From assembly GCA_031292355.1 (NCBI GenBank), contig JARLHI010000080.1, forward strand, positions 1 to 64,000: a DNA stretch of 64,000 bases, in the 5' to 3' direction. Source of the DNA: Candidatus Obscuribacterales bacterium. Its GTDB lineage: Bacteria; Cyanobacteriota; Vampirovibrionia; Obscuribacterales; Obscuribacteraceae. The notes below the pieces were generated by a model. That model did no database searches. It was not told the DNA's origin and worked only from the letters and a program-made list of their open reading frames with translations. The position numbers and the translations under genes are program-made. The first letter of the stretch is position 1, and every line of letters begins with the position of its first letter. Below, in pieces: positions 24,059-32,990 of this stretch.

Positions 24059-26599
24059 GTGATCGAAGTAGTGTTTGCAAACATCGTTATAGACATTCAA
24101 GCCCGCGAGCTGAAAGACCGACTATTTACCTACCGCATTCCTGAACATCTCGCAAACGAGGCATTCATAGGCGCGCAAGTTCTGGTTCCTTTCGGTCATC
24201 GCAACATTGTTGGCGGCTACATTATTTCTTTGACTGAACATTTAGACAGTCAAATGAAGGTCAAAGACATTGACGAAGTTGTAGTCCCCGAGCCACTTTT
24301 CGATAAAAACTACGTTGAATTCTTATATTGGATCGCTGACTATTATTGCTCCAGCCTATCGGATGTAATATCAGCGGCGATACCAGCTGTTTTTACTTCG
24401 CATGTAAAGAAAATCGTTTCACTGACTGAAAAAAGCCGCGACAAAACGCAGCTCGTTAAATGTGACGCTGCGCAGAGAGCCGTTATTAACTGTATCAGTG
24501 AAACAAAAAATGCCAGTCTGGCTATGACTGCGTTAAAACAAAGAGCACAAAAGCGAGGAAAGCTTTCAGGCACGAATTTTTATCGAGCCATCAATGAGTT
24601 AATGCAGGATGATTTGATTCGAGTGTCAGCAGAAACGTCGCAAGCACAGGCACCCAAGCTAATTACAAGCGTTATTCTCAGAGAAAATAGCGAGCCTCCT
24701 GAATCTTCTCGTCAGAAAGAACTGGTCGCGCTATTGCAAAATAGCGATGGCTCAATGTCATTGAAAAATTTCTTGGAAAGTGCTTCGACTACTCACGCGA
24801 CCGTAAAAAAGCTTCAGGCCCAAGGCATTATCGACCTGGTTAGCAATGAAGATTATCGCGATCCATTGGCCCATTTGCACAATAAGAGCAATGGGAAACA
24901 GCAGCCGCCACCTTTAACCAATGAACAAAGTTTTGTCTTCGCCGCATTATCAAAAGCACTTTCTCAATCGACTTCAGAATCGAACAAGACCCTTTCCGAC
25001 AGTGAGCCCTGGCTATTACATGGAGTCACTGGTTCAGGCAAAACCGAAATATATTTACGCTTAATCGAACAGAATCTGCAAGCTGGTCGCACAGCGCTCA
25101 TGCTCGTGCCTGAAATTAGTCTTACTCCGCAGCTTGCGCGCCGACTAACAGACAGATTTGGTGCAAAGATTTCAATTTGGCATTCTGGTCTTTCTGACGG
25201 CGAAAAATACGACACCTGGAGGCGTATCAGAGCAGGGAAAGTGCAAATTTTGCTTGGTGCTCGCTCTGCAGTCCTTGCGAATTTGCCGAATATCGGCTTG
25301 ATTATTCTCGATGAAGAACATGACGGCAGCTACAAACAAAGCAGTCCCAGTCCACGCTATAACGCCAAAGATGTGGCCATCGAAAGAGCGAAAAAAGAAA
25401 ACGCCCTTGTCGTATTCGGCTCAGCTACACCTGATATAGCCACCTACAAACGGTCAATCGAAAGCAATCATTTGCTTGAAATGACCAATCGTGTGCACAA
25501 ACAGGCCATGCCCAAAGTGACGATTGTCGATATGCGCCAGGAATTTCAAACGGGAAACCGAGGCATTCTTTCGACATTGCTCGAAACTCGATTGCGCAAA
25601 TGTCTGGATAATAAAGAGCAAGCCATTTTGTTGATGAACAGACGTGGCTTTGCCAGTCATGTTTTTTGTCGAGCCTGCGGCTATGTGGCTAGATGTCGCA
25701 ATTGCAGTGTTTCTCTAGTCTTTCATCAAAGTGGTAAAGGCGGAGAAACCAGCCGACAAATCTATGAAAATGGCCACCTCTCCTGTCATCACTGCGGCTT
25801 TACTTGCCCGGCATTTGTAGACTGCCCAGCCTGTCGCAGCCCATTTATTCGCCAATCAGGTCTTGGTACGCAAAAAGTCGAGCAAGAAGTGCAAGAACTT
25901 TTTCCAGAGTGTCGCATTCTTCGATTAGACAGCGATACAGCTGCGCGCAAAGGCTCTCATGAAGAGGTTTTGACCAGTTTTGCAGAAGGTGGCGCCGATA
26001 TCTTAATCGGCACACAGATGGTCTCAAAGGGTCTCGATATTGCCAACGTTACACTTGTTGGCGTCATTGCTGCTGACGGTGCGTTTAATGTGCCCGATTA
26101 TCGTTCGATGGAGCGAGGATTTCAGCTTCTCACTCAAGTCTCAGGACGCGCAGGCAGAGGCGATCGAGTGGGATCCGTCGTGTTGCAAACTTACAATCCA
26201 GAAATCCCAGTGCTCAATCTAGCTAAAATGCATGACTACAAAAAGTTTGCCATCGCTGAGCTGGCAGCCCGAGAAAGCTTTAGCTATCCGCCCTTTAGCC
26301 AACTGATTCGCATTGTTATTTACGGTGCTGACGTCAATGAGGTTGAACGAGAATCAGATATTCTGGCCGAGCAAATTAGCAAATATCTTGAAGACGCCTT
26401 CAGTGAATCGGCGATTCAAGTTTTAGGACCCGCGCCTTGTCTACTTGAGCGCTTGCGCGGTAAACACCGCTATCACCTTTTAATCAAAAACTTCGCCGGA
26501 TCGATGGGTCAGCAGGCGTTGACTACATTTTTCCGTCACATAAAGATGCCGCCAGAGATTGTCATGGCCATTGACGTAGACGCGCTCGACCTAATGTAA
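24059..26599 (+). CDS. priA: Primosomal replication helicase PriA
   Basis: 846 residues from a GTG at 24059 without a clear ribosome site. It restarts stalled replication forks. The N-terminal DNA-binding domain starts MIEVVFANIVIDIQ. The helicase core has HGVTGSGKTEIYL (Walker A) and ILDEEHDGSYKQ. The zinc-binding insertion shows the paired Cys (CRACGYVARCRNC, then CHHCG and CPACRS), with an extra stretch of about 17 residues between the pairs. GTQMVSKGLDIANVTLVGV completes the motor. Length is slightly above the usual 730-820. Confidence 0.97.
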   Translation: MIEVVFANIVIDIQARELKDRLFTYRIPEHLANEAFIGAQVLVPFGHRNIVGGYIISLTEHLDSQMKVKDIDEVVVPEPLFDKNYVEFLYWIADYYCSSLSDVISAAIPAVFTSHVKKIVSLTEKSRDKTQLVKCDAAQRAVINCISETKNASLAMTALKQRAQKRGKLSGTNFYRAINELMQDDLIRVSAETSQAQAPKLITSVILRENSEPPESSRQKELVALLQNSDGSMSLKNFLESASTTHATVKKLQAQGIIDLVSNEDYRDPLAHLHNKSNGKQQPPPLTNEQSFVFAALSKALSQSTSESNKTLSDSEPWLLHGVTGSGKTEIYLRLIEQNLQAGRTALMLVPEISLTPQLARRLTDRFGAKISIWHSGLSDGEKYDTWRRIRAGKVQILLGARSAVLANLPNIGLIILDEEHDGSYKQSSPSPRYNAKDVAIERAKKENALVVFGSATPDIATYKRSIESNHLLEMTNRVHKQAMPKVTIVDMRQEFQTGNRGILSTLLETRLRKCLDNKEQAILLMNRRGFASHVFCRACGYVARCRNCSVSLVFHQSGKGGETSRQIYENGHLSCHHCGFTCPAFVDCPACRSPFIRQSGLGTQKVEQEVQELFPECRILRLDSDTAARKGSHEEVLTSFAEGGADILIGTQMVSKGLDIANVTLVGVIAADGAFNVPDYRSMERGFQLLTQVSGRAGRGDRVGSVVLQTYNPEIPVLNLAKMHDYKKFAIAELAARESFSYPPFSQLIRIVIYGADVNEVERESDILAEQISKYLEDAFSESAIQVLGPAPCLLERLRGKHRYHLLIKNFAGSMGQQALTTFFRHIKMPPEIVMAIDVDALDLM

Positions 26600-26659
26600 C
26601 AGTGTTTCTCTAAAAGATGATAATTAGCATGTTGGCTCCGAAGTCGCTAAACTGGTCCA

Positions 26660-28012
26660 ATGTTCAATTTTTGTTATGGCTGCCTAGCAAGTATTGTCGT
26701 GCTTCTTGTTGCACCATTTCTTTTGCTGCGCGCCAAATCACGCAGTGGTTTGAGTCAAAAATTAGGCTTTGTTCCATCTGACTTCGCCACACTTACCAAT
26801 TCAATCTGGTTTCACGCAGTCTCAGTTGGTGAATTTAACGCCATACTGCCTCTGCTTCAAGAATTTCACAGCAAGCATTCCTCTTTTAACGTCATCGTTT
26901 CCACGACAACTGCAACCGGCAATGAATTAGCTAAAGAAAAAGTTGGAGAGTTTGCTCGTGTGGTCTTCATGCCTCTTGATGCTCCATTTGCCATTAACAA
27001 CTGGCTCGAGCGCAGCAAACCTTGCGCCCTCGTTATAGCAGAAACTGAGATTTGGCCAGGATTAACCGCGGCTTGTTACACTCGAAAAATTCCACTTCTA
27101 GTCGTAAACGGGTGTATTTCGCCGCGGTCGTTTCGCCGCTATTTACGTCTGCGTCCAATTTTCGGAGCGGTGCTAAAGCAATTTGCATATATTGGTGCAC
27201 AATCAGTTGCTCAACGCGAGCGCTATGTACAGTTACTAGCAAACAAACAAAAGCCAGATCAAATCACAGTTCTCGGTAATCTGAAATTTGACGGATTAAA
27301 ACAAAAAAGCGCAGCCGAAATCGCTTCTTTGCGCGAGAACATGAAATTAGTTGACCAAGATCAAATCATCATTGGCGGTTCGACGCATGAAGGCGAGGAA
27401 AGTTGTCTCCTTGATGCCTTTGCTCAGTTGCGTAAAAAATACCCGGTCTTAAAGCTGATTCTAGCGCCAAGACATCCAGATCGCTTCGAAAAAGTGGCCT
27501 CTTTAATCGAGTCGTACGGATTCAAAATGTCCCGTTTCAGTCGATCAGAGAATTTTGCAGAGGGAGCAGAAGTTTATTTACTCGACGTCATTGGCAAACT
27601 CAGCGATTACTATGCACTTTCGACTATTGCCTTCGTGGGTGGAACAATCGCACCTATTGGCGGTCATAATCTACTTGAACCATATGTGTACACAGTTCCA
27701 GTCATTTGCGGTCCGCATGTCGAAAAAGCTAAGGATATGGTGCAGGCGTTGAACGAACGACAGGCACTGCTAATGGTACCAGATGGAAAAGCATTAGTTC
27801 AGCAATTTGATCGTCTGCTCAACGATAAAGCACTATGCGAAAATTTAGGAATTCAGGGACACGCTCTCATTCAAGAAAGCAAGGGAGCCACTTTGCGAGC
27901 AATTACATTAATTGAAAAAGCTATTGGAATGCCCCACACTCATGCCCCAGCAGCAATTCCCACCACTAGCATACCAGCCAGCGATCAAACCACAGTAGTA
28001 ATCAAATCATGA
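26660..28012 (+). CDS. waaA: 3-deoxy-D-manno-octulosonate (Kdo) transferase
   Basis: 450 residues. It adds Kdo to lipid A at the inner-membrane cytosolic face. An N-terminal membrane anchor (ASIVVLLVAPFLLL) precedes the Glycos_transf_N domain with WFHAVSVGEF, STTTATG and ETEIWPGL. The GT-B C-terminal half has GGSTHEGEE, LAPRHPDRF and GGHNLLEP. The Thr/Pro/Ala-rich last 25 residues are unusual. The next gene, lpxK, overlaps by 4 bp. Together they show that the cell makes a Kdo-lipid A outer membrane. Confidence 0.96.
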   Translation: MFNFCYGCLASIVVLLVAPFLLLRAKSRSGLSQKLGFVPSDFATLTNSIWFHAVSVGEFNAILPLLQEFHSKHSSFNVIVSTTTATGNELAKEKVGEFARVVFMPLDAPFAINNWLERSKPCALVIAETEIWPGLTAACYTRKIPLLVVNGCISPRSFRRYLRLRPIFGAVLKQFAYIGAQSVAQRERYVQLLANKQKPDQITVLGNLKFDGLKQKSAAEIASLRENMKLVDQDQIIIGGSTHEGEESCLLDAFAQLRKKYPVLKLILAPRHPDRFEKVASLIESYGFKMSRFSRSENFAEGAEVYLLDVIGKLSDYYALSTIAFVGGTIAPIGGHNLLEPYVYTVPVICGPHVEKAKDMVQALNERQALLMVPDGKALVQQFDRLLNDKALCENLGIQGHALIQESKGATLRAITLIEKAIGMPHTHAPAAIPTTSIPASDQTTVVIKS

Positions 28013-29091
28013 CTTTAGACTTAGATAAAAAACTAAAATCTCTGCTCAAGCCTGCATCGTACGCATACGGACTGGGCGCGTACTGCCGATTACAAGTGTA
28101 TGCTACTCACATACTCAAACAATCGAGCGTAAACATTCCAGTTATCAGCGTCGGCAATTTGACTGTTGGTGGCACAGGAAAAACCCCGCTGACGATTGAT
28201 ATCGCCAGACAGTTTGTGGCCGCAGGATATAGACCAGCGATACTCAGTCGCGGTTATAAACGCAAATCTAAAACGGCTCACGTTATCGTCAGCGATGGAA
28301 CAACAATCAAGGCTAGCTGTGAAGACGCAGGTGATGAGCCATTTTTGATAGCCTTAAGAGTACCTGAAGCAATAGTCATTGTCGGTAGTAGAAGAATAGA
28401 TACTGCAAAAATCGCCATCGAAGAATTGAAAGCAAATATTCTCATCCTAGACGACGGCTTTCAGCACATTGCACTGCGCCGAGATCACGACATTGTTCTG
28501 CTTGATTACAATGAAGATTTGACAGATGACGCGCTGTTGCCAGCCGGACGTTTGCGCGAGCCGCTGGCCGCTCTAAATCGCGCAAACAGCATCCTCATCA
28601 CCAAAGTACCAGCAAAGCCAGATTTAGAACGGCTCGAGCGACTGGGGGCAATTGCCCATAGGCACGCACCAAAATCGTCGCTTGGTTTAATTAGCTTTAG
28701 CCCCAATCACGTCTCTTCGTGGCAGGCTGAAAGCCGCCTTTTTAACACAGCTAAACTCGATATCCTCAAGGGTCGCAAAGCCTACGCCTTCTGCGCTCTT
28801 GCCAAATCCAACCCGTTTTTTATGTTGTTGAAAAATGCAGGCTTAAATATAGTTGGCCAAAAAGCATTTGCCGATCATCACTGGTACAGCGAAAAAGACT
28901 GTCAAAAGTTACTGACGGAAGCAGAAAAGTGTTCCGCCGAACTACTACTAACTACAGAAAAAGACTTGGTCAAGCTTGAGCAATTTGCTCGCACGTCATC
29001 AAAACCACTTTATGCAATCGGCCTAACAACCAACTGGATCGGTCCAAAGCCTGTGTATCTGACGACACTACTAACCCAGAATCAGCTGTAA
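28009..29091 (+). CDS. lpxK: Tetraacyldisaccharide 4'-kinase
   Basis: 360 residues. It phosphorylates the lipid A precursor at the 4' position. The P-loop SVGNLTVGGTGKTPL, the LSRGYKRKS motif and ILDDGFQHIALRRD are diagnostic. The ATG overlaps the waaA stop (ATGA). Length is normal for the family. Confidence 0.96.
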   Translation: MTLDLDKKLKSLLKPASYAYGLGAYCRLQVYATHILKQSSVNIPVISVGNLTVGGTGKTPLTIDIARQFVAAGYRPAILSRGYKRKSKTAHVIVSDGTTIKASCEDAGDEPFLIALRVPEAIVIVGSRRIDTAKIAIEELKANILILDDGFQHIALRRDHDIVLLDYNEDLTDDALLPAGRLREPLAALNRANSILITKVPAKPDLERLERLGAIAHRHAPKSSLGLISFSPNHVSSWQAESRLFNTAKLDILKGRKAYAFCALAKSNPFFMLLKNAGLNIVGQKAFADHHWYSEKDCQKLLTEAEKCSAELLLTTEKDLVKLEQFARTSSKPLYAIGLTTNWIGPKPVYLTTLLTQNQL

Positions 29092-29156
29092 CTGCTCTAT
29101 ACTAAATTGGTATCCCGTTTCGCTTTTGGCAACTCAAAAGAACCGCAGGCTAAAGG

Positions 29157-29918
29157 ATGCTTAGAAACAAACGAACTTTTGTTTTTTCAATAATCTGTCT
29201 GACAGTGGTGTCATCATCCAAGCATGCTCTTGCAGACAATACCAGTAAGACGCCGACAAGGCCGTCGGACGCTGTGGAAGACGCAATCAAATTGAAACAA
29301 ACGCATTTTTTCATGGGCACCTCCGTTGTCACAGTCGCTCCCAATGGCATTCGTTTGGAAAATACTGCACAGCTAAAATTCACTCTTGTAGCCAAAGCGC
29401 CGGAATGGCGCATATATGTTTACCGCTTGGATGACAAAACCTATTTCAGCCAAAGTTTGAAAGCATTCGAGCAAAGCGGTTTGATGTCCAACTTTTGCTT
29501 TCCCTTCAAGCCCGCGATGTTCACAGGAAAACGCTGCACGTCAGAAACGCTCACAATCGATGGCTTCAAAGTAATTCAATTGATAGCTCGAGGCGAAAAA
29601 CTAAGATACATGGACATTGTCACCCTCCCTTTAGCGGTGAAAAAGATACTGTATGCCTCTTACAAAATGCCAACCAATGGGGGCATACCAGTCCAGTACA
29701 TGTACCACGTCAGCGGAGTTGATTTGGTCACAGGAATGAACAGGAAAAATGAAATTGAAACTGTGCTCGATACGGCTACAATAAAGCAAGTCAAAGTTTC
29801 TCAACACGAATTTGAGCTCCCACCCGGACTGACAGCCATTAACTCGATGAGAGAAGTCGTTGCCGGTAATAACACCCGCAATCGCGATGACGATATCAAA
29901 GCACTTTTGAGAATGTAA
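29157..29918 (+). CDS. Exported protein of unknown function in the lipid A operon
   Basis: 253 residues. A signal peptide (about residues 6-27, ending near HALADN) is followed by a soluble domain with no Cys cluster or membrane segment. The middle part (EWRIYVYRLDDKTYFSQSLK, CTSETLTIDGFKVIQLIARG) reads like an all-beta periplasmic domain, loosely recalling LolA-type lipoprotein carriers. That is only an impression. It sits between lpxK and a GT9 glycosyltransferase (7 bp before the latter), so an envelope role is likely. Confidence 0.75.
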   Translation: MLRNKRTFVFSIICLTVVSSSKHALADNTSKTPTRPSDAVEDAIKLKQTHFFMGTSVVTVAPNGIRLENTAQLKFTLVAKAPEWRIYVYRLDDKTYFSQSLKAFEQSGLMSNFCFPFKPAMFTGKRCTSETLTIDGFKVIQLIARGEKLRYMDIVTLPLAVKKILYASYKMPTNGGIPVQYMYHVSGVDLVTGMNRKNEIETVLDTATIKQVKVSQHEFELPPGLTAINSMREVVAGNNTRNRDDDIKALLRM

Positions 29919-29925
29919 TTTTAGA

Positions 29926-31038
29926 TTGAAAAACAGTCGGCTAAAAGCAAAAAAAATTCTCGTCATTCGCTATCGCTTCATCGGCGATACCATTTTGACG
30001 GTACCTTTCCTGCGCAATTTACGCAGTTATTATCCAGAAGCGCAGATTGATGTTCTCGTTGGTCCGCAAAGCGGCGAAGTCCTGACCGGCTGCCCATATA
30101 TCAACAATCTTATCGTCTACGATACGACACGTTTTCACAAATATGACAGTGGTATTGGCGAGAAAAAAAGTTTCTGGAGCTATGTATTCAGTCTGCGCAA
30201 AGAAAAGTATGACACCGCTTTCGTTTTGAAACGCTCGTGGTCTTCGGCCCTTCTTGCTCTTTTGATCGGTTGCAAAAATCGCATCGGTTATGCCACTGAA
30301 GGGCGTCAAATAATTTTGACTAAAAGTGTTCCATTTGATTCACATATGCATGAAGTGGATTCGACTTTGACTGTGCTCACAGCCGGAGGCATTCCGATCA
30401 AAGACAGATACCTAGAAGGTTTCATCAGCTCATCCGAACACGAGCAAGTGCAAAGGTATTTGCAAAACGAGCAAAAAACAATTCAGAAGAAAGTTTTGAT
30501 ACACGCAGCCGCTGCTCATCCAGATAAACTTTATCCGCTTGAGTCTTGGGCTAAAATCGTTTCTGAGTTGCACCACAAACATGGCTTTGTGCCCTACTTT
30601 ACTGGTGCGAAACAAGATTTCGAACTCTATGAACAGGTGCAGAAATTAGCGGCCGTAAAAGGCATCAATCTCGCTGGTGAGCTGTCGCTTCGTCAAAGCA
30701 TGGCTTTATATTCTGCACTTGATTTGGCAATTTGCACCGACTCTGGTCCAGCACACCTGGCGGCGTGCGTAGGCACACCTACTATTGCTGTTTTCGGTCC
30801 GACAGACCCCGTGCGCTGGCGCCCGTATGAAGCCCTCAACAGACGCCTGCAGTCGTCGAGCAGTGCGGAGCAAGCGCCCCTCATTAAAAACGAAGCTATC
30901 TTTGACGAGACTTTGCCCTGCCGCCCCTGCAATTACAACAAAACCTGTATAGACCGACCTTGTCTAAATGAGCTTGCACCATCTGCGATCATTGCGAGGG
31001 CTCTCGCTCTTTTGCAAAGCCAGAGCGAATCAAACTGA
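29926..31038 (+). CDS. Glycosyltransferase family 9 (heptosyltransferase-like)
   Basis: 370 residues from a TTG at 29926. It is a GT-B enzyme of the ADP-heptose:LPS heptosyltransferase family. The N-terminal VIRYRFIGDTILTVPFLRNL and the C-terminal donor site ICTDSGPAHLAACVGTPTIAVFGPTDPVRW (split here over two strands) are typical; key residues are the TDSGPAH run and FGPTDP. A Cys cluster near the end (CRPCNYNKTC) also occurs in relatives. It closes the waaA-lpxK operon and ends 2 bp from the convergent TPR gene. The exact sugar donor is unproven. Confidence 0.9.
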   Translation: MKNSRLKAKKILVIRYRFIGDTILTVPFLRNLRSYYPEAQIDVLVGPQSGEVLTGCPYINNLIVYDTTRFHKYDSGIGEKKSFWSYVFSLRKEKYDTAFVLKRSWSSALLALLIGCKNRIGYATEGRQIILTKSVPFDSHMHEVDSTLTVLTAGGIPIKDRYLEGFISSSEHEQVQRYLQNEQKTIQKKVLIHAAAAHPDKLYPLESWAKIVSELHHKHGFVPYFTGAKQDFELYEQVQKLAAVKGINLAGELSLRQSMALYSALDLAICTDSGPAHLAACVGTPTIAVFGPTDPVRWRPYEALNRRLQSSSSAEQAPLIKNEAIFDETLPCRPCNYNKTCIDRPCLNELAPSAIIARALALLQSQSESN

Positions 31039-31040
31039 GA

Positions 31041-32237
31041 TTATTTTCTTTCGCCTAAAATCGGCAAATCAGCCGACGATTCCATCAAGGTCTCGCTCAC
31101 CTCGAAATCGATTGCCGCATGAACACCAGAGCGGGTCCAGCGCCCTTGTGAATTTCCGGCAAATCTAGCTTTCATTTCTTCTGCTTCGACCGCTCGGCCA
31201 AGCGCAATCAAAACATTGGAATAATTCATCATCAAATTAAAGACAGCCGGGTGTTCAGGACCAAGTGTTAACACGCGAATTGGCAAAGAGCGCCTATACA
31301 TCGACTCTGCCAACTGTAATTTGCCCATTGCGTGATAGAGCATAGCCAGATTATTGGTAATGACACCAACGTCTGCGTGCTCGGGTCCAAGAACTGATTC
31401 ATAAATATTAAAGCAGCGCCTGCAAAGCGGCTCAGCCAGGTCGAAGCGTCCCTGTTTCCAGTAGACTTCAGCGAGCCCTTCGAGGCTGGTTGGTAGCCTT
31501 GGGTCATTGACAGGAAATCTCTGAGCCATCTCGATTGCCTGCTTCCAGGCATTTTCCGCAGCCGGCAGTGCGTTCATTTCGGCGTATCGCAAAGCCTCAA
31601 CTCTCAACTGAGCCCAGGGATCTGCAGCGTTGTTAGCATTTGTATTTGCAGTAGATTCAGTACTTTGCTCGGCAGGCTCAGGCTGCAGATTGTCCACGCT
31701 GGACGGTTCAACCGATTGATATTGCCCTGAGCGGGTCAGATTACCGCCTGTGAGCATTTCAGAGTTTAATTGTTCAGCTTCTTCCTGCCGTCCCAGCAAT
31801 TTGAGCAAATCGGCGTAATTGGTTCTGACTGCAAGAACATCTGGATTATCTGGACTGAGATCTTTTGTCAAAATGGTCATAGACTGGCGATAAAGCGGCT
31901 CAGCCTCAAGATATTTGCCCTGGAAGTGATAGAGCATGGCCAGGTTTTTGCAAACTATTCCATAGTCAGGATGGTCAACCCCTCTGGTCTTAGCGAAAAT
32001 TGCCAGAGTATGCTGAACAAGAATTTGCGCTTCGTTAAATTTGCCCTGATGCCAGAGCGCCTCAGACAGCCCCTCTAGCGTGATGCTGACGCGGGGATCA
32101 TATTTTTTGAACGAGCGTGCCTTCTGGTACGCAGCCCGCCATATCACTTCGGCCGCAGCAAAATCGCCCTCTTGTAAAGCGGCTTCACCGGCACTCTGGT
32201 ACTGTTCCCAATCCGCGTCCAATGAACGAGACCCCAA
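31041..32237 (-). CDS. TPR protein, kinesin-light-chain type, internally duplicated
   Basis: 398 residues with no signal or membrane segment. Two homologous halves (about 8-160 and 205-380) each carry three 42-residue TPRs of the kinesin-light-chain type. Compare EGLSEALWHQGKFNEAQ with EGLAEVYWKQGRFDLAE, and KNLAMLYHFQGKYLEAE with NNLAMLYHAMGKLQLAE. A Ser/Glu/Asn-rich linker joins them. The start at 32237 has no strong ribosome site. It is probably a cytoplasmic protein-protein scaffold. Confidence 0.88.
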   Translation of the reverse strand: MGSRSLDADWEQYQSAGEAALQEGDFAAAEVIWRAAYQKARSFKKYDPRVSITLEGLSEALWHQGKFNEAQILVQHTLAIFAKTRGVDHPDYGIVCKNLAMLYHFQGKYLEAEPLYRQSMTILTKDLSPDNPDVLAVRTNYADLLKLLGRQEEAEQLNSEMLTGGNLTRSGQYQSVEPSSVDNLQPEPAEQSTESTANTNANNAADPWAQLRVEALRYAEMNALPAAENAWKQAIEMAQRFPVNDPRLPTSLEGLAEVYWKQGRFDLAEPLCRRCFNIYESVLGPEHADVGVITNNLAMLYHAMGKLQLAESMYRRSLPIRVLTLGPEHPAVFNLMMNYSNVLIALGRAVEAEEMKARFAGNSQGRWTRSGVHAAIDFEVSETLMESSADLPILGERK

Positions 32238-32372
32238 CTACTGAAAATACAACTGAGAAAAATGCCCTGCTTCTCATTAGCATAGATGAGTGGCAGTTTT
32301 GAGGCAAGCCAACAGCAAATCTGTTCTCACTTTAGCCTCACTATAAATTGTACAAAGCTCCGGCAAAAATAC

Positions 32373-32972
32373 TCATTTTTGAGCAGAGAAAAGTTCTCGC
32401 GCTTCAATTAAAACCGGAAGTCCTCGTATCACGCAAAAAGCGGCTGAGAAATAGACAAAAAATAGAGCAACTGAGTTGAGGTTAGCGTTGCGCCCAAAAG
32501 CCGTGTGCCCAGCAATCAGTAAACAAAATGCCACTGCTTTGGAGACAGCATAGGAAAACCGACTGAAATTAGAAGCCACCAGGAATTTTCCCACGGGCGA
32601 TTGCATCATCGTTTTAGCACCAAATGCGGTATAGCCTTGATCGCTGAGCGCCGATCTAACTGCGTCAACAAACGTGCCGCGCACCATGAACAATAATGGC
32701 ACCCACAGCGGAATCCACTGCAACACGCTAAAAACAATCCAGTAAACCATCTCGACACAACGGTCGCCGGCAATATCAAGAATGCCACCAAGCTTGGAAC
32801 TTAAATTTAGCTTGCGAGCAAGATAGCCATCGAGCGCGTCAGCATAGATAACAAAGGCGGTTAAGCCAAAAGCTACCCACATCAACTGATCGTCTGCCTG
32901 AAACAACAATGGCATAACGCCAAGAGCCAGAAAGACTCGTGCAACGGTAACAACGTTAGCAACGTTGATCAA
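32373..32972 (-). CDS. CDP-alcohol phosphatidyltransferase
   Basis: 199 residues with about five membrane segments. The full catalytic signature D-G-x2-A-R-x8-G-x3-D-x3-D is present (DALDGYLARKLNLSSKLGGI followed by LDIAGD). It belongs to the family that makes phosphatidylglycerophosphate, cardiolipin or phosphatidylinositol phosphate. The acceptor cannot be decided from sequence. It starts 18 bp after the gyrB stop, so it is probably co-transcribed with gyrB. Confidence 0.9.
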   Translation of the reverse strand: MINVANVVTVARVFLALGVMPLLFQADDQLMWVAFGLTAFVIYADALDGYLARKLNLSSKLGGILDIAGDRCVEMVYWIVFSVLQWIPLWVPLLFMVRGTFVDAVRSALSDQGYTAFGAKTMMQSPVGKFLVASNFSRFSYAVSKAVAFCLLIAGHTAFGRNANLNSVALFFVYFSAAFCVIRGLPVLIEARELFSAQK

Positions 32973-32990
32973 CTGTTTACCTTACTATGC

